Assembly: GCA_009692005.1 (NCBI GenBank)
Contig: SHZZ01000018.1
Coordinates: forward strand, 1-60,332
Length of the DNA: 60,332 nt
Source of the DNA: Gemmataceae bacterium
Lineage (GTDB): Bacteria > Planctomycetota > Planctomycetia > Gemmatales > Gemmataceae
Direction of reading: 5' to 3'
Positions 16,005 to 25,244 of this stretch are shown here, one piece after another. Numbering within the stretch: the stretch's first letter is position 1; each line of letters begins with the position of its first letter. Position numbers and translations under genes: made by a program. The notes below the pieces were generated by a model. It was not told the origin of the DNA. It saw only the letters and a list, made by a program, of their open reading frames with translations, and did not search any database.

Positions 16005-17220
16005 CTCTTCTCTCGATAATAAAAATCAACAACTGGAAGAGCGCGTAAAATCGATGCGAATTGGCAACTTGGAAGGGCGCGCTTCCCGGAGTTCGCAATC
16101 ATTCGCCTGGGGATTGACCCTCATTTTCATGATCACCGCAGCGGTCATGACTTGGCGCAGCTACTCGGTGGCGCCTCCCGGAGGATGGGCGGTGATTAAT
16201 TCCCAGGGAAACTCTCCTTCGCAAGCAGTAATGGAGACACCCAAGGGGCAGCCAAATCCGAGCGCCCTGGGCGCCAAAGAATCCCAGCCGAGGGGAAAAG
16301 AAGGAATTGCCCTCGAAGCCAAGGGGTACATCATTCCCGTGCATCAAATTCAAGTAAGCCCCAAGGTTCCGGGAATGATTGAGAAATTGTTTTTCGAAGA
16401 GGGCAAAAGAGTCAAGAAAGGTGATATCCTGGCGATTTTGGAATCCGTGGATTATAAGGCTGATGTGGATAAGGCCCGCGGCGCGGTTGTTGTGGCAACG
16501 CAGCGGCTGAATGAATTGAAAAACGGCAACCGGCCAGAAGAAATCGAACAGGCCAAGCAAGAATATTCCGAGTGCCAGTCGCAATTGGAACAAATGCGCC
16601 TCGACTTGCAAAGGAACCGTCGCCTGACCGGAGCCGCTTCACTTTCCCAACGGGAACTTGATGTGGCCCAATACAACTACGAGGCCATGGCCAGGCGGTC
16701 GTTCCGGTTGAAATCCGCTTTCGACCTGGCAGTTAAAGGGCCCAGGGAAGAGAGGATTCGAGCTGCCGAGGCCGAACTTACCCAGGCCACGGCAGAACTA
16801 ACCAAGGCCGATTGGCGCTGGAGCAATTGCGTGGTCACTGCCCCGGTGTCCGGCATTATCCTGACCAAGAAGGCCGAGGAAGGGAACATCGTCAACCCGA
16901 TGGCCTTCAATGTCTCGGCCACCCTTTGCGACATGGCCGACCTGACGGACCTGGAAATCGACCTGACGATTCAGGAACGGGACATTGCCCTGGTTCATAA
17001 AGGGCAAAAATGCCTGGTCATGCCGGAAGCATTCATGAATCATGGTCCCTTTTTGAAACTGTACCCGCGCGGCTATGAGGGAGAAGTGTCGCGGTTGATG
17101 CCCATTGCCGACAGGGCCAAGGGCGCCATCCCGGTGCGGGTGAAAATTCGGGTAACCGCGGAGGAAGAAGGCGTTTACCTGAAGCCCGATATGGGGGTTA
17201 TAGTTTCCTTTCAACGGTAA
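15985..17220 (+). CDS. HlyD/DevB-like membrane fusion protein of an ABC exporter
   Basis: 411 residues. One N-terminal membrane helix (about 35-58) anchors the protein. It is followed by a barrel-sandwich half-domain (GYIIPVHQIQVSPKVPGMIEKL), a long coiled-coil hairpin (about 150-265; repeats of Glu/Gln/Arg/Lys), and the second half (VTAPVSGIILTKKAEEGNIV). This is the layout of periplasmic adaptors that link an inner-membrane transporter to outer-envelope export. It overlaps tetR by 20 nt and precedes an ATPase and two permeases, so it belongs to a MacAB/DevBCA-type machine. Confidence 0.88.
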   Translation: MSTKTHNSSLDNKNQQLEERVKSMRIGNLEGRASRSSQSFAWGLTLIFMITAAVMTWRSYSVAPPGGWAVINSQGNSPSQAVMETPKGQPNPSALGAKESQPRGKEGIALEAKGYIIPVHQIQVSPKVPGMIEKLFFEEGKRVKKGDILAILESVDYKADVDKARGAVVVATQRLNELKNGNRPEEIEQAKQEYSECQSQLEQMRLDLQRNRRLTGAASLSQRELDVAQYNYEAMARRSFRLKSAFDLAVKGPREERIRAAEAELTQATAELTKADWRWSNCVVTAPVSGIILTKKAEEGNIVNPMAFNVSATLCDMADLTDLEIDLTIQERDIALVHKGQKCLVMPEAFMNHGPFLKLYPRGYEGEVSRLMPIADRAKGAIPVRVKIRVTAEEEGVYLKPDMGVIVSFQR

Positions 17221-17254
17221 GCCAAGTAATCAACCTGATATAGGGGCATGGGCA

Positions 17255-17992
17255 ATGAACCCGGATAGTATTGTTCGGGTGAAAAATTTGACCAAGTTTT
17301 TCACCCGTGGAAGCGAAAAAATCGAGGTGCTGGAACACCTGACCCTGGAAGTTAATCGGGGCGAATTCCTCGCCCTCATGGGGCCAAGCGGGTCGGGAAA
17401 AACCACCTTGCTCAACCTTATTGCAGGGCTCGATTCCCCTTCCGATGGGGTCATCGAAGTGGGGGACAAAACCATTAGCGGCATGAGTGAAACGGAACTG
17501 GCCGCCTGGCGCACGAGGCATGTGGGATTTATCTTTCAGTTTTATCATTTGCTTCATGTTTTAACCGCTTATGAAAATGTGGAATTGCCTTTGCTGTTGC
17601 TCCCCTTGACTGCCAAGGAACGGAAAAAACAGGTGCTGACCGCCCTTGACTTGGTGGGGTTGTCAGATCGGTTGCACCATCGGCCTGGGCAACTTTCCGG
17701 CGGGCAGCAACAACGGGTGGGCATTGCCAGGGCGGTGGTCTCCGACCCGGACTTGGTGGTAGCGGATGAACCGACGGGTGATTTAGACTCCAAATCGGCT
17801 GAGGAAATTCTGGAACTGCTGGTGGTTCTAAAAAAGACCCTGAACAAGACTATTATCATGGTCACACACGACCCGCGGGCCGCAGCCCGGGCGGAACGCA
17901 TTCTCCATTTGGAAAAAGGGAAGCTGGTCCACGACATTCCCGCGGCTTCCTACTCTTACGAACCCGAACCCTTGGGAGGATTGCATGGGTAG
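17255..17992 (+). CDS. ABC transporter ATP-binding protein (MacB/LolD/DevA type)
   Basis: 245 residues, a complete nucleotide-binding domain. Walker A is GPSGSGKTT, the Q-loop lies in FIFQFYHLL, the signature is [14 protein letters not shown], Walker B is [12 protein letters not shown], and the switch His is in [10 protein letters not shown]. The EPTGDLD Walker B and its following residues are typical of the LolD/MacB/DevA subgroup that pairs with FtsX-like permeases. Its stop overlaps the next permease start by 8 nt, indicating translational coupling. It powers export by the flanking adaptor and permeases. Confidence 0.95.
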   Translation: MNPDSIVRVKNLTKFFTRGSEKIEVLEHLTLEVNRGEFLALMGPSGSGKTTLLNLIAGLDSPSDGVIEVGDKTISGMSETELAAWRTRHVGFIFQFYHLLHVLTAYENVELPLLLLPLTAKERKKQVLTALDLVGLSDRLHHRPGQLSGGQQQRVGIARAVVSDPDLVVADEPTGDLDSKSAEEILELLVVLKKTLNKTIIMVTHDPRAAARAERILHLEKGKLVHDIPAASYSYEPEPLGGLHG

Positions 17993-19352
17993 TTGGGAAA
18001 AAAGCTTTTTGCAATTCCTGGACAGCCCTGTGCGCCTCGGCCTTGCGGTTCTTTCCGCCATCCTCCTTCTGTTTTTTATCATCCGCTTGGGGAGTATCTA
18101 TTTTTTCCTCCGCCTCATTTTTCTCAACTTGACCCGCAACCTTGTCCGCACAGGGCTCACGGCCGTAGCCTCTTTCATGCTGGTCTTCGTCGTCACCCTG
18201 GTCTGGACCATCCTCTGGTTCCTCAACCTGGTGACTTCCGAAAAATCCAAGGACTTCAAAGCTATCGTTTCGGAAAGATGGCAAATACCGAGCCAAATGC
18301 CTTTTGCCTACCAGGGTGCCTTGTCGGAAGGGGCTCCCGCCATGGAGGGGGATTTCAAAGTGGATTCCTCTCGCGACGCCATGACCTGGCAGTTTTACGG
18401 CGCCACCATCGACCCCACCAAGCGCACCCGCGAAAGCATCCTCTTTTTCTTCTGCATGGAGCCGTTGAAATTCACCAAGATGATGGACGGCATGGATGAA
18501 TTCACTCCGAAGCAGGTTGAACAAATCAACCATTGGTGTGAGGAAATGGTCAAGGATAAACGCAAGGTAATCTTGGGCAAGGACAGGCTGCAGGCAATTA
18601 ACAAGCGCGTGGGCGAACGCCTGAAACTCACCAGTTTTAATTACAAGGACATCGATCTGGAAATTGAAATCATCGGCGAGTTTCCCGAGAGCCGCTATAA
18701 CCAGAGCGGCATCATGAATCGGGATTACCTTAACGATGCCGTCGATGCTTACAATCGAAAAAAACCTTTGAAGCACCCCTTAACCGCCAAGAGCTTGAAT
18801 CTGGTTTGGCTGCGACTGCCGGAAACTCCCATCTTTCAACAAGTGGAGAAGCAGATAAGCGAATCGCCGTCATTCACCGCGCCTGCGGTGAAGATTGAAA
18901 CTGCAGCCTCCGGCGTGGCCACTTTTCTCGACGCTTATCGCGACCTCCTCTGGGGGCTTCGCTGGATTCTCGCGCCCTTCATCCTGGCCACCATGGCGCT
19001 AATCATCGCCGTGGCAATTAGCATTAGTGTGCGTGAACGGCGAAAGGAAATAGCGGTCATGAAAGTGATTGGGTTCCTGCCCAGGCAAATATTGTTTCTG
19101 GTTTTGGGTGAAGCAATCCTTGTGGGCGCACTAAGCGGAACCGCAAGTTCCCTGGGCACCTATTTTTTAATCAATGATTATTTCGGCGGAATTAAGTTCC
19201 CCATCGCCTTCTTTCCCGTTTTCCTAATCCCTGGTGATGCCCTTTGGTGGGGCACGGCCATTGGCGTGGGCACCGGTCTGGCAGGCAGCTTATTTCCCTC
19301 CTTAGGAGCATGCAGAATCAGGGTTTCCGAAGTCTTTTCGCGGATTTCCTGA
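17985..19352 (+). CDS. FtsX-like ABC permease, first copy
   Basis: 455 residues with the four-helix FtsX/MacB layout: hydrophobic segments near 18-45 and 55-80, a large periplasmic domain (about 85-320), then three membrane helices in the C-terminal third. The cytoplasmic loop SVRERRKEIAVMKVIGFLPRQI is the conserved FtsX motif that contacts the ATPase. It overlaps the ATPase gene by 8 nt. With the second permease it probably forms a heterodimeric transmembrane pair. Confidence 0.88.
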   Translation: MGSWEKSFLQFLDSPVRLGLAVLSAILLLFFIIRLGSIYFFLRLIFLNLTRNLVRTGLTAVASFMLVFVVTLVWTILWFLNLVTSEKSKDFKAIVSERWQIPSQMPFAYQGALSEGAPAMEGDFKVDSSRDAMTWQFYGATIDPTKRTRESILFFFCMEPLKFTKMMDGMDEFTPKQVEQINHWCEEMVKDKRKVILGKDRLQAINKRVGERLKLTSFNYKDIDLEIEIIGEFPESRYNQSGIMNRDYLNDAVDAYNRKKPLKHPLTAKSLNLVWLRLPETPIFQQVEKQISESPSFTAPAVKIETAASGVATFLDAYRDLLWGLRWILAPFILATMALIIAVAISISVRERRKEIAVMKVIGFLPRQILFLVLGEAILVGALSGTASSLGTYFLINDYFGGIKFPIAFFPVFLIPGDALWWGTAIGVGTGLAGSLFPSLGACRIRVSEVFSRIS

Positions 19353-19369
19353 AATTCACGGAGCTTGGC

Positions 19370-20713
19370 ATGGATTTAGTTACCACACTGGCGATCTATT
19401 TTGCCGCCGTCATCGCTGGATTCATCCTCCTGGCTTTTCTGGGAAAGGTCCCCTTGAAATACAGCCTGCGCAATCTGATTGTGCGCTGGCCTATTTCCCT
19501 CATGACCGGGCTGGCCTTTACCCTGGTCATTGGGCTGCTCATGGTCATGCTGGCCTTTGTCAATGGCATGTACCGCCTTACAGGCAGCAGCGGCTACCCG
19601 GACAATGTCCTCGTCCTTTCTGATGGCGCCACCGATGAAGTTTTCAGCCACCTTGGCTTCCGCGATGTCAGCGAAATTGAATTTCACCCTTCTGTCCAAC
19701 GGGATGAAAAGGGAAAACCACTGGCAAGCTGGGAGACCTATGTCATTGTCAATCAGCCCATTCCTTCCCATGCCCGCAAGGACGGCAGGAAAAGGCGATT
19801 CATCCAGGTTCGGGGTATTCTCGATCCTGAACGATCGGGTCAGGTCCACCGGCTGAAATTGAAATCCGGCCAGTGGTTCACCACGGGAGAAGGCGGCGGC
19901 GGCGTGCGAGAGGTCACCCTTCACGAACCAGGAAAAGAACCGCGAACAATTGGCGCCGGTGAAGTGGTCATGGGCCTGGGAATCGCGCGAGAATTGGGGC
20001 CTGATTACCGCAAGGAAAGTCTGGAACCGGGTGATGTGTTCAGCCTGGGCGATAGATATTGGGTAGTGGCGGGACTGCTGGATTCCCACGATTCCACCTT
20101 CAATTCAGAAATTTGGGCCAAGTGGAAAACCGTTGCCGAAAGGTTTGGCAAGGAAACTTTCAGCACCGTGGTATTGAAAACCGTCAGCCCGGAAGAAGCC
20201 CAGAGGGCGGCCAAGGACCTGGTGCAAAACTACAAAAAAGCCGCCGTCCAGGCGGTAGTGGAAACCGAATATTACGACAGCCTTAACAACACCAACCAGC
20301 AATTCCTTATCGCCATTGGTTTTGTCGCCGCCATCGTCGCCATTGGCGGAATTTTTGGCATCATGAACACCATGTTCGCGGCCATCAGCCAGCGCGTGAA
20401 CGACATTGGCGTGTTGCGCATTCTCGGTTTCGCCCCCTGGCAGATTCTTATTTCGTTTTTTTTGGAAGCCTTGCTCCTGGCCTTTATTGGAGGCGTAGCT
20501 GGCTGTTTAGCAGGCAGCTTCGCCGATGGCTTCACCGCCAGCAGCATTATGAGCAGCGGCACAGGCGGGGGCAAAAGCATTATGCTGCGCCTGACTGTCG
20601 ATTTGAAAATGATGTTGGGCGGCTTGCTTTTTTCCCTGGCCATGGGCGCCCTCGGCGGGTTCCTGCCTGCCATTGCCGCCATGCGCGTTAAACCGCTGGA
20701 ATCCCTCCGCTAA
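19370..20713 (+). CDS. FtsX-like ABC permease, second copy
   Basis: 447 residues from ATG 19370, which has CGGAG at 19359-19363; an upstream in-frame ATG at 19244 would overlap the first permease by over 100 nt and give an untypical polar N-terminus. The layout is the same as the first permease: N-terminal helices, periplasmic domain (about 80-300) and three C-terminal helices, with ISQRVNDIGVLRILGFAPWQI as the FtsX contact loop. It is most like DevC-type permeases. Its 3' end overlaps the convergent MFS gene by 26 nt. Confidence 0.88.
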   Translation: MDLVTTLAIYFAAVIAGFILLAFLGKVPLKYSLRNLIVRWPISLMTGLAFTLVIGLLMVMLAFVNGMYRLTGSSGYPDNVLVLSDGATDEVFSHLGFRDVSEIEFHPSVQRDEKGKPLASWETYVIVNQPIPSHARKDGRKRRFIQVRGILDPERSGQVHRLKLKSGQWFTTGEGGGGVREVTLHEPGKEPRTIGAGEVVMGLGIARELGPDYRKESLEPGDVFSLGDRYWVVAGLLDSHDSTFNSEIWAKWKTVAERFGKETFSTVVLKTVSPEEAQRAAKDLVQNYKKAAVQAVVETEYYDSLNNTNQQFLIAIGFVAAIVAIGGIFGIMNTMFAAISQRVNDIGVLRILGFAPWQILISFFLEALLLAFIGGVAGCLAGSFADGFTASSIMSSGTGGGKSIMLRLTVDLKMMLGGLLFSLAMGALGGFLPAIAAMRVKPLESLR

Positions 20714-22781
20714 CCCAGCCTGCTTCCGCATTCTGGCAAATCTCCTGAACTTCCTTGAGGCCCAGGCCCGTTTTCACCGGAGGGTGAAAAGTCACATGCA
20801 CGATCAAGGCTGGCCCCTTCCCGGTGGCAACTTCGCGGTTTAAGGAAACAGCAATCACAGGAATGTTGTATTCCTCCGCCGCCTTTAGCAATGGCTCGGC
20901 CCATGGCCCATCGAGGGGCATCGACACAACATGCCGGGCCTTTAGATTTTTTCTCCCTTTCTCCACGACGGAAACAACCGCGGTTTCCTCGGTTGGCATT
21001 TTTTCCAACCAAGCCAGGCTGTATTTCTGCGCCAGAAAATTCAATAGCGGAGGCAAATCGCCCTCGCCATTCCCCCTGCAATACAAGCTGCGAGCAGTCC
21101 TGTCGGTGGCGGAAAGAATGCACAAGGAATCTTCCAGGTTATTGCCCGAGTGAACCAGCAGGGCCCCGCCCCGCCCGGGAAGTTGGTGAAGCCCATGAGC
21201 CCGCAAACTCATTTTCTTGAACAAGTAACCCCACAAAATGGTGCGCAAAAGCAGGTCGGGCATTCGCAAGCGCAGCACAAACAAGGTCGATAGGGTAATA
21301 ATCCCCGCCCCCAAAAACAGGTAGCGCGGAAGTTTTTCATTGTCAAAAATAACCTTTCCGCCATCCCCTTCCAGCGCTAGCTTGCGATGCTCCACCTGTC
21401 CTTTTTGATAAGTCCGTTCCCACACCTTGGATCCAACAGCAATCCCCGCAGGTATGGCATCCAGCGCCATGGCTGAACCGCTGGCGAGGATTTTTTTCTC
21501 CTGGCCTTTTTCCCCTTCAATTTCCAATGTGTAAGTATCGGGGCGCCCATGTGCTAATTTTAAATCGATGAGGGTTCCGTGGTAGCCCTTTTCCATTTTG
21601 ATTTCCGGACACAACCCGGAAAAATGCGCCGCCTTGACTATTAGAAAAAAGAGAACCGAGGCGAAAATCGCCCCGGTGACATTGACCAGGTTGCTGGTCG
21701 CCACCGCGTCTCCCTTGCTGGCCTTGGGCGCTCGGTGCTGCAGCAAAGTGAACAAGGGCACCACATAAAAACCGGTGAAAAACCCGTTGAGAATGATGCA
21801 GATAATAGTGGCCGGCAGGCTGTCTAAAAAAACCGCGTTGGCCACCGTGGCGCCCACCATGCCCAAAATGCCAATGGGCACCAGGCCAATTTCAATTTTT
21901 CCCCCGGATAGAAAACCGACAAGCGGGCTGCCAATGCCAATCCCCAACGCCACCATCCCCACAACAGCGCTGGTTTTCAATTCCGTCCACCGGGGAATTT
22001 GCGATTCCCCATGCATGTAAACTGTGGCTCGGGTAAAGGCCACGATAAAAGTGAAGAAAGCAATCCCTACAACTGCCAGGGCCAAGGGCCGCGAGAGGAA
22101 CATTTCCTTGAGGTTTTTCCAAACCGGGGCGTAAAGGAATTCAGGAAACTTCTTTTCTGGGCTGGCGGCCGGCACCTTCTCAATGAAAAAACTGGCTGCC
22201 GCCCCGATAATTGCCAGGATAAACAGCACGATGCCAATCCAGTATTCCTCCCCGCGGAATTGATACGACAACACCCCGCCAAACACAGTGCCGAGAATTA
22301 CTGCCAGGAAAGATAAACTTTCCAGCAACCCGTTTCCCCGCGACAGCAAATGCGACTGCAAAATTTCCGGCATGACACCATACTTGGCCGGAACGAAAAA
22401 AGCGCTGTGCATCCCCATCAAGAAAACCGTGGAGAGTACGATCCATGGCCCCAGGGCGTTTTGGTGAGTTCCCAGCCAAAATCCCACCAAGGCCACGGCG
22501 GTGATCACAACTTCCGCAAGTTTCCAGAAAACCAGGCTGTGCCTCTTGCTGTATTTATCCGCCAAGTAACCCGAAAGAGTGCAAAACAAGGCCCATGGGG
22601 CGTAAAAAAGGATCGGCATGAGAGAAATGGCCTGATCCTCGGCCAAGGCGCCGGTGTTGATGGCAAAAAACATCGCCGACGCGTGAATGGCCTGATCGTT
22701 GAAAGCCGCGAAAAATTGGGCCGTCAAAAGAGCAATAAAAGTCCGGGATGACAAACGCCCCGCCGGCTGAAATGTTGCCAT
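20688..22781 (-). CDS. MFS transporter fused to an acyltransferase-like domain
   Basis: 697 residues from ATG 22781 (MATFQPAGRLSS); the frame is open further upstream but that part is low-hydrophobicity and family-untypical. Residues 1-400 hold about ten to twelve membrane helices of a major facilitator of the lysophospholipid transporter (LplT) type (FFAAFNDQAIHASAMFF). A beta-rich insert lies between the last helices. The final about 190 residues resemble the PlsC-like acyltransferase domain of Aas, but the catalytic HxxxxD is replaced by VHSGNNLEDS with wrong spacing. It may flip lysophospholipids; acyl transfer is doubtful. No second Aas (AMP-ligase) domain is present. Confidence 0.75.
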   Translation of the reverse strand: MATFQPAGRLSSRTFIALLTAQFFAAFNDQAIHASAMFFAINTGALAEDQAISLMPILFYAPWALFCTLSGYLADKYSKRHSLVFWKLAEVVITAVALVGFWLGTHQNALGPWIVLSTVFLMGMHSAFFVPAKYGVMPEILQSHLLSRGNGLLESLSFLAVILGTVFGGVLSYQFRGEEYWIGIVLFILAIIGAAASFFIEKVPAASPEKKFPEFLYAPVWKNLKEMFLSRPLALAVVGIAFFTFIVAFTRATVYMHGESQIPRWTELKTSAVVGMVALGIGIGSPLVGFLSGGKIEIGLVPIGILGMVGATVANAVFLDSLPATIICIILNGFFTGFYVVPLFTLLQHRAPKASKGDAVATSNLVNVTGAIFASVLFFLIVKAAHFSGLCPEIKMEKGYHGTLIDLKLAHGRPDTYTLEIEGEKGQEKKILASGSAMALDAIPAGIAVGSKVWERTYQKGQVEHRKLALEGDGGKVIFDNEKLPRYLFLGAGIITLSTLFVLRLRMPDLLLRTILWGYLFKKMSLRAHGLHQLPGRGGALLVHSGNNLEDSLCILSATDRTARSLYCRGNGEGDLPPLLNFLAQKYSLAWLEKMPTEETAVVSVVEKGRKNLKARHVVSMPLDGPWAEPLLKAAEEYNIPVIAVSLNREVATGKGPALIVHVTFHPPVKTGLGLKEVQEICQNAEAGWVSGGIPAV

Positions 22782-22849
22782 GAATTTCCTGAATGTTGAG
22801 ATAGGCTGGTAGCCCCAGGGCAACTGCCCGAAGCTATCATGAGGGGTAG

Positions 22850-23872
22850 TTATACCAAGGGCCTGTGCATCCCGCCATGAAAACCCGATTTCGATTTCTC
22901 CGAAGCCACCATGGCCAGAAAACGCTCCTTTAAAGAACTGCAATCCACCGGCGGTTCCCCGCTTTCTCCCACCAAAAAATCCGGGTTCAAGATGCCATTG
23001 ACCTTTGCTTGCAACCCAACCTTGCGGGCCAGGAGCATCGCCTTTCCCATGATGCGCCCTCGCATTCCCGTGGATAGCATTCGCATCTTTCCAAAACCGC
23101 TCACCGGGCGGGTGACTCCTTGCGACCAGGGCTTCAAATCCTGCAATCCCCTGCCCTTGCGACGGGCAATTTCGTCGGCTAATTCCTCTGGGGGCAAGGC
23201 CAAACAATGAATGGAAATACTTTTCACGCCGGCCCGAGCAATTTTCTCCAAGGCAAATTGAATGCTCTTCCCGCTATCATTGACCCCTGGAATCAATGGC
23301 CCGAATTCCACCTGCACCTCGACTCCTAATTGCAACATTGTCCTGACTTGCGAAAGCCTGGCTTCAGGAGCCGGCGCAAGGCATTCATACAGCCTGGCGC
23401 AATCCGCATCCAGGGTGGACACTGGGACAATCAAACTTACCTTCTCCCCGCATTGGACGAAGGCCGCTTTTTCTTCCGAGGAAAGGATTCCGCGAGTTTG
23501 AACCCAAGTTGGAATCCCTTGCCGACCCAGGTGGCGGATGATTTCCATGGCCGCGATTCGCACAGGATCCCCCCATGAAAAAGGATCGCAGGCATTTCCC
23601 AACAAAACACCCAAAGGGCTTTTCAATCGGTCTACCTCATCCAGCAACCGGGCCATCGAACTTTTGAGAAAAGGAAAATTGCCTTGGGGAGGATTCGGTT
23701 CAGGTTCGAAAAGCCTGGGGCGGAATGTGCAGGAATTGGTCAGATCGAGGCCAAAAAAAGTTCCATTCCTTTTCCCAAGCAGGGTATAAAAGCATTTATT
23801 AATTAAGGTATTGGCCCTCTGTTGAAGGGTGGAAGGGGATTTTTTCCAGGTGGAATGTACGATCACAGTCAA
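22850..23872 (-). CDS. Radical-SAM-like protein of the SPL/Rv2578c type lacking cluster cysteines
   Basis: 340 residues with the partial TIM-barrel pattern of spore-photoproduct-lyase-like radical SAM proteins: GVLLGNACDPF, GIPTWVQTRGIL, VSLIVPVSTLD and VEVQVEFGPLIPGVND are recognisable strands and loops. The site where CxxxCxxC should bind the 4Fe-4S cluster reads LTNSCTFRPRLFEP, with only one Cys left. The change is by in-frame substitutions, not frameshift. Catalysis through a 5'-deoxyadenosyl radical therefore looks impossible, unless a variant cluster is used. The gene is on the same strand as the MFS gene, about 70 nt upstream of it. Confidence 0.65.
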   Translation of the reverse strand: MTVIVHSTWKKSPSTLQQRANTLINKCFYTLLGKRNGTFFGLDLTNSCTFRPRLFEPEPNPPQGNFPFLKSSMARLLDEVDRLKSPLGVLLGNACDPFSWGDPVRIAAMEIIRHLGRQGIPTWVQTRGILSSEEKAAFVQCGEKVSLIVPVSTLDADCARLYECLAPAPEARLSQVRTMLQLGVEVQVEFGPLIPGVNDSGKSIQFALEKIARAGVKSISIHCLALPPEELADEIARRKGRGLQDLKPWSQGVTRPVSGFGKMRMLSTGMRGRIMGKAMLLARKVGLQAKVNGILNPDFLVGESGEPPVDCSSLKERFLAMVASEKSKSGFHGGMHRPLV

Positions 23873-24162
23873 TCTCCTAACTGAACAAATTTTCAGGCAG
23901 GCAGATTTTAATCCATCCCTTTAACTTTCAAGGTTAGCAGCGAAAGCAAAAATGAGGCTTCCGCAAAAAAACCCTCGTTTCCTTTGAATTCTTCCTATTT
24001 CCCTTAAATCCAGCCAGCATGAATATTCAATCTCAACCATTTAATCCTTTTAATTATAACAAAACTAATATTTTACCGGATTAACCTATATTATTTCCTT
24101 CGACCTTATGCTAGCTTACACCGCCATTAGTTCCTTTTTGCTTTGAGGTCGACAAATTAACC
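23873..24162. other. AT-rich divergent intergenic region
   Basis: About 290 nt without a coding frame, clearly AT-richer than its surroundings, especially 24020-24100. It separates two divergent genes and presumably carries both promoters, but no confident -35/-10 pair or operator dyad was found. Confidence 0.5.
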
Positions 24163-24528
24163 ATGGACCAATTGGACCATTTTATTTCCTTGGTTAAGTC
24201 TAAAGGGATTTGCCAGGGCAGATTCCTGGGTTTCTTGCACATTTTGGTTGCCTACCACATCTTGGATAACCTTGGCAAACCAATCTCCACAGGCATGACT
24301 TGGCGCGAAGCCGCCAATCGTTTGCGCAAAAACCGTTGGAACCCCGATGACATCGAATTACTGGGCCTAAAAGGCGAAGATATGCCCCAGCGCGACCGCT
24401 TGCGCTACTGGTATGTGGCCATTGTCCGATCGGGAATCGGTTCCGAAAAGGCCGCCGCCGAGGCTGATGCCCTGGCCCGAAATTTCAAACGGATTGGCTT
24501 TGACGCCATAATTCCCCCCAAAAAATAG
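24163..24528 (+). CDS. Conserved-looking hypothetical protein, 121 residues
   Basis: A soluble, mostly helical protein starting MDQLDHFISLVKSKG. The middle (GMTWREAANRLRKNRWNPDDIELLG) is basic with helix-turn-helix-like spacing, and the C-terminus has an Ala-rich helix (EKAAAEADALARNFKRIGFD). No family is recognised, and the helix-turn-helix idea is weak. Codon use resembles neighbouring genes, so it is probably real. The preceding region is AT-rich and likely holds its promoter. Confidence 0.6.
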   Translation: MDQLDHFISLVKSKGICQGRFLGFLHILVAYHILDNLGKPISTGMTWREAANRLRKNRWNPDDIELLGLKGEDMPQRDRLRYWYVAIVRSGIGSEKAAAEADALARNFKRIGFDAIIPPKK

Positions 24529-24619
24529 AATCGCCGTTCCCCGCTTTTCATTGACCTGTCCGGGCGGGACTCCTATATTTTCCAATTGAGGAACTCGCAA
24601 GGCACGGCTGGGAGTATCG

Positions 24620-25240
24620 ATGACTACGCAGGAACAAACACCAGGCATTGAAGGCCAGTTGGTCAACCTGCGCCTGGCCCTTGCCAGGTTTAGTGAAAAG
24701 CATGGCAAGCTATTAGTTGCCGTGTGCATTGCCATCATCCTGCTCGTTGCCATTTACCTGACCATGAGCTTCATCTCCGGTGGCTCTGCCGCCGAGGATT
24801 CTAACCGCTGGGTGACCCTGGATGGGCTAAACCAATCGGCCAGCTTGCAGGCTTTCGCGGATAATAACAAAGGGACGAAGCAAGGCCTGGTGGCGCGGCT
24901 GGAAGCCGCAAGAATTCTCCTCGCGCAAGGGTTGACCCAATTCGCCGCCACCACGGAAGAATCCAAAAAGGAATCGGTAAACAGTTTGGAAAAGGCAATT
25001 GAGCTTCTTACCGGATTGCTGGGGCAAACGGACCCCTACCTGGAACTCAAGGCGCAAACCCTGTGGAACCTGGGCAAAGCGCATGAGGCTCGCAAACGGT
25101 TGGATAAAGCCAAAGATTTCTACACCCAGGCCGCGGCCCTGGAAAACACGACAGCGGCGGGTAAACTGGCCGCCAAGCAACTGAAATCCCTACAAGAAAA
25201 CCAGGCCAGCGTTACCGACCTGTACAAAGTATTTGAATAA
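24620..25240 (+). CDS. YfgM/TPR-like single-pass membrane protein
   Basis: 206 residues: a short cytoplasmic segment, one membrane helix (LLVAVCIAIILLVAIYLTM, about 34-52), then a helical periplasmic domain with TPR-like repeats (LWNLGKAHEARKRLDKAKDFYTQAAALENT). The layout matches YfgM-type ancillary proteins that associate with the SecYEG translocon and chaperones. The C-terminal codons overlap the upstream reading region of the following RluD gene by 5 nt before its ATG. Assignment is by topology and repeats, not by a diagnostic motif. Confidence 0.65.
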   Translation: MTTQEQTPGIEGQLVNLRLALARFSEKHGKLLVAVCIAIILLVAIYLTMSFISGGSAAEDSNRWVTLDGLNQSASLQAFADNNKGTKQGLVARLEAARILLAQGLTQFAATTEESKKESVNSLEKAIELLTGLLGQTDPYLELKAQTLWNLGKAHEARKRLDKAKDFYTQAAALENTTAAGKLAAKQLKSLQENQASVTDLYKVFE

Positions 25241-25244
25241 TTTC

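Noticed and set aside
22782-23207. N-terminal extension of the MFS gene to 23207
   Set aside because: The extension overlaps the 3' end of the radical-SAM-like gene on the same strand and is polar and Gly/Arg-rich, unlike a transporter N-terminus.
23873-24162. Hidden tRNA or riboswitch in the AT-rich gap
   Set aside because: No cloverleaf, T-loop motif or conserved riboswitch core was found by eye; AT-richness alone is not evidence.
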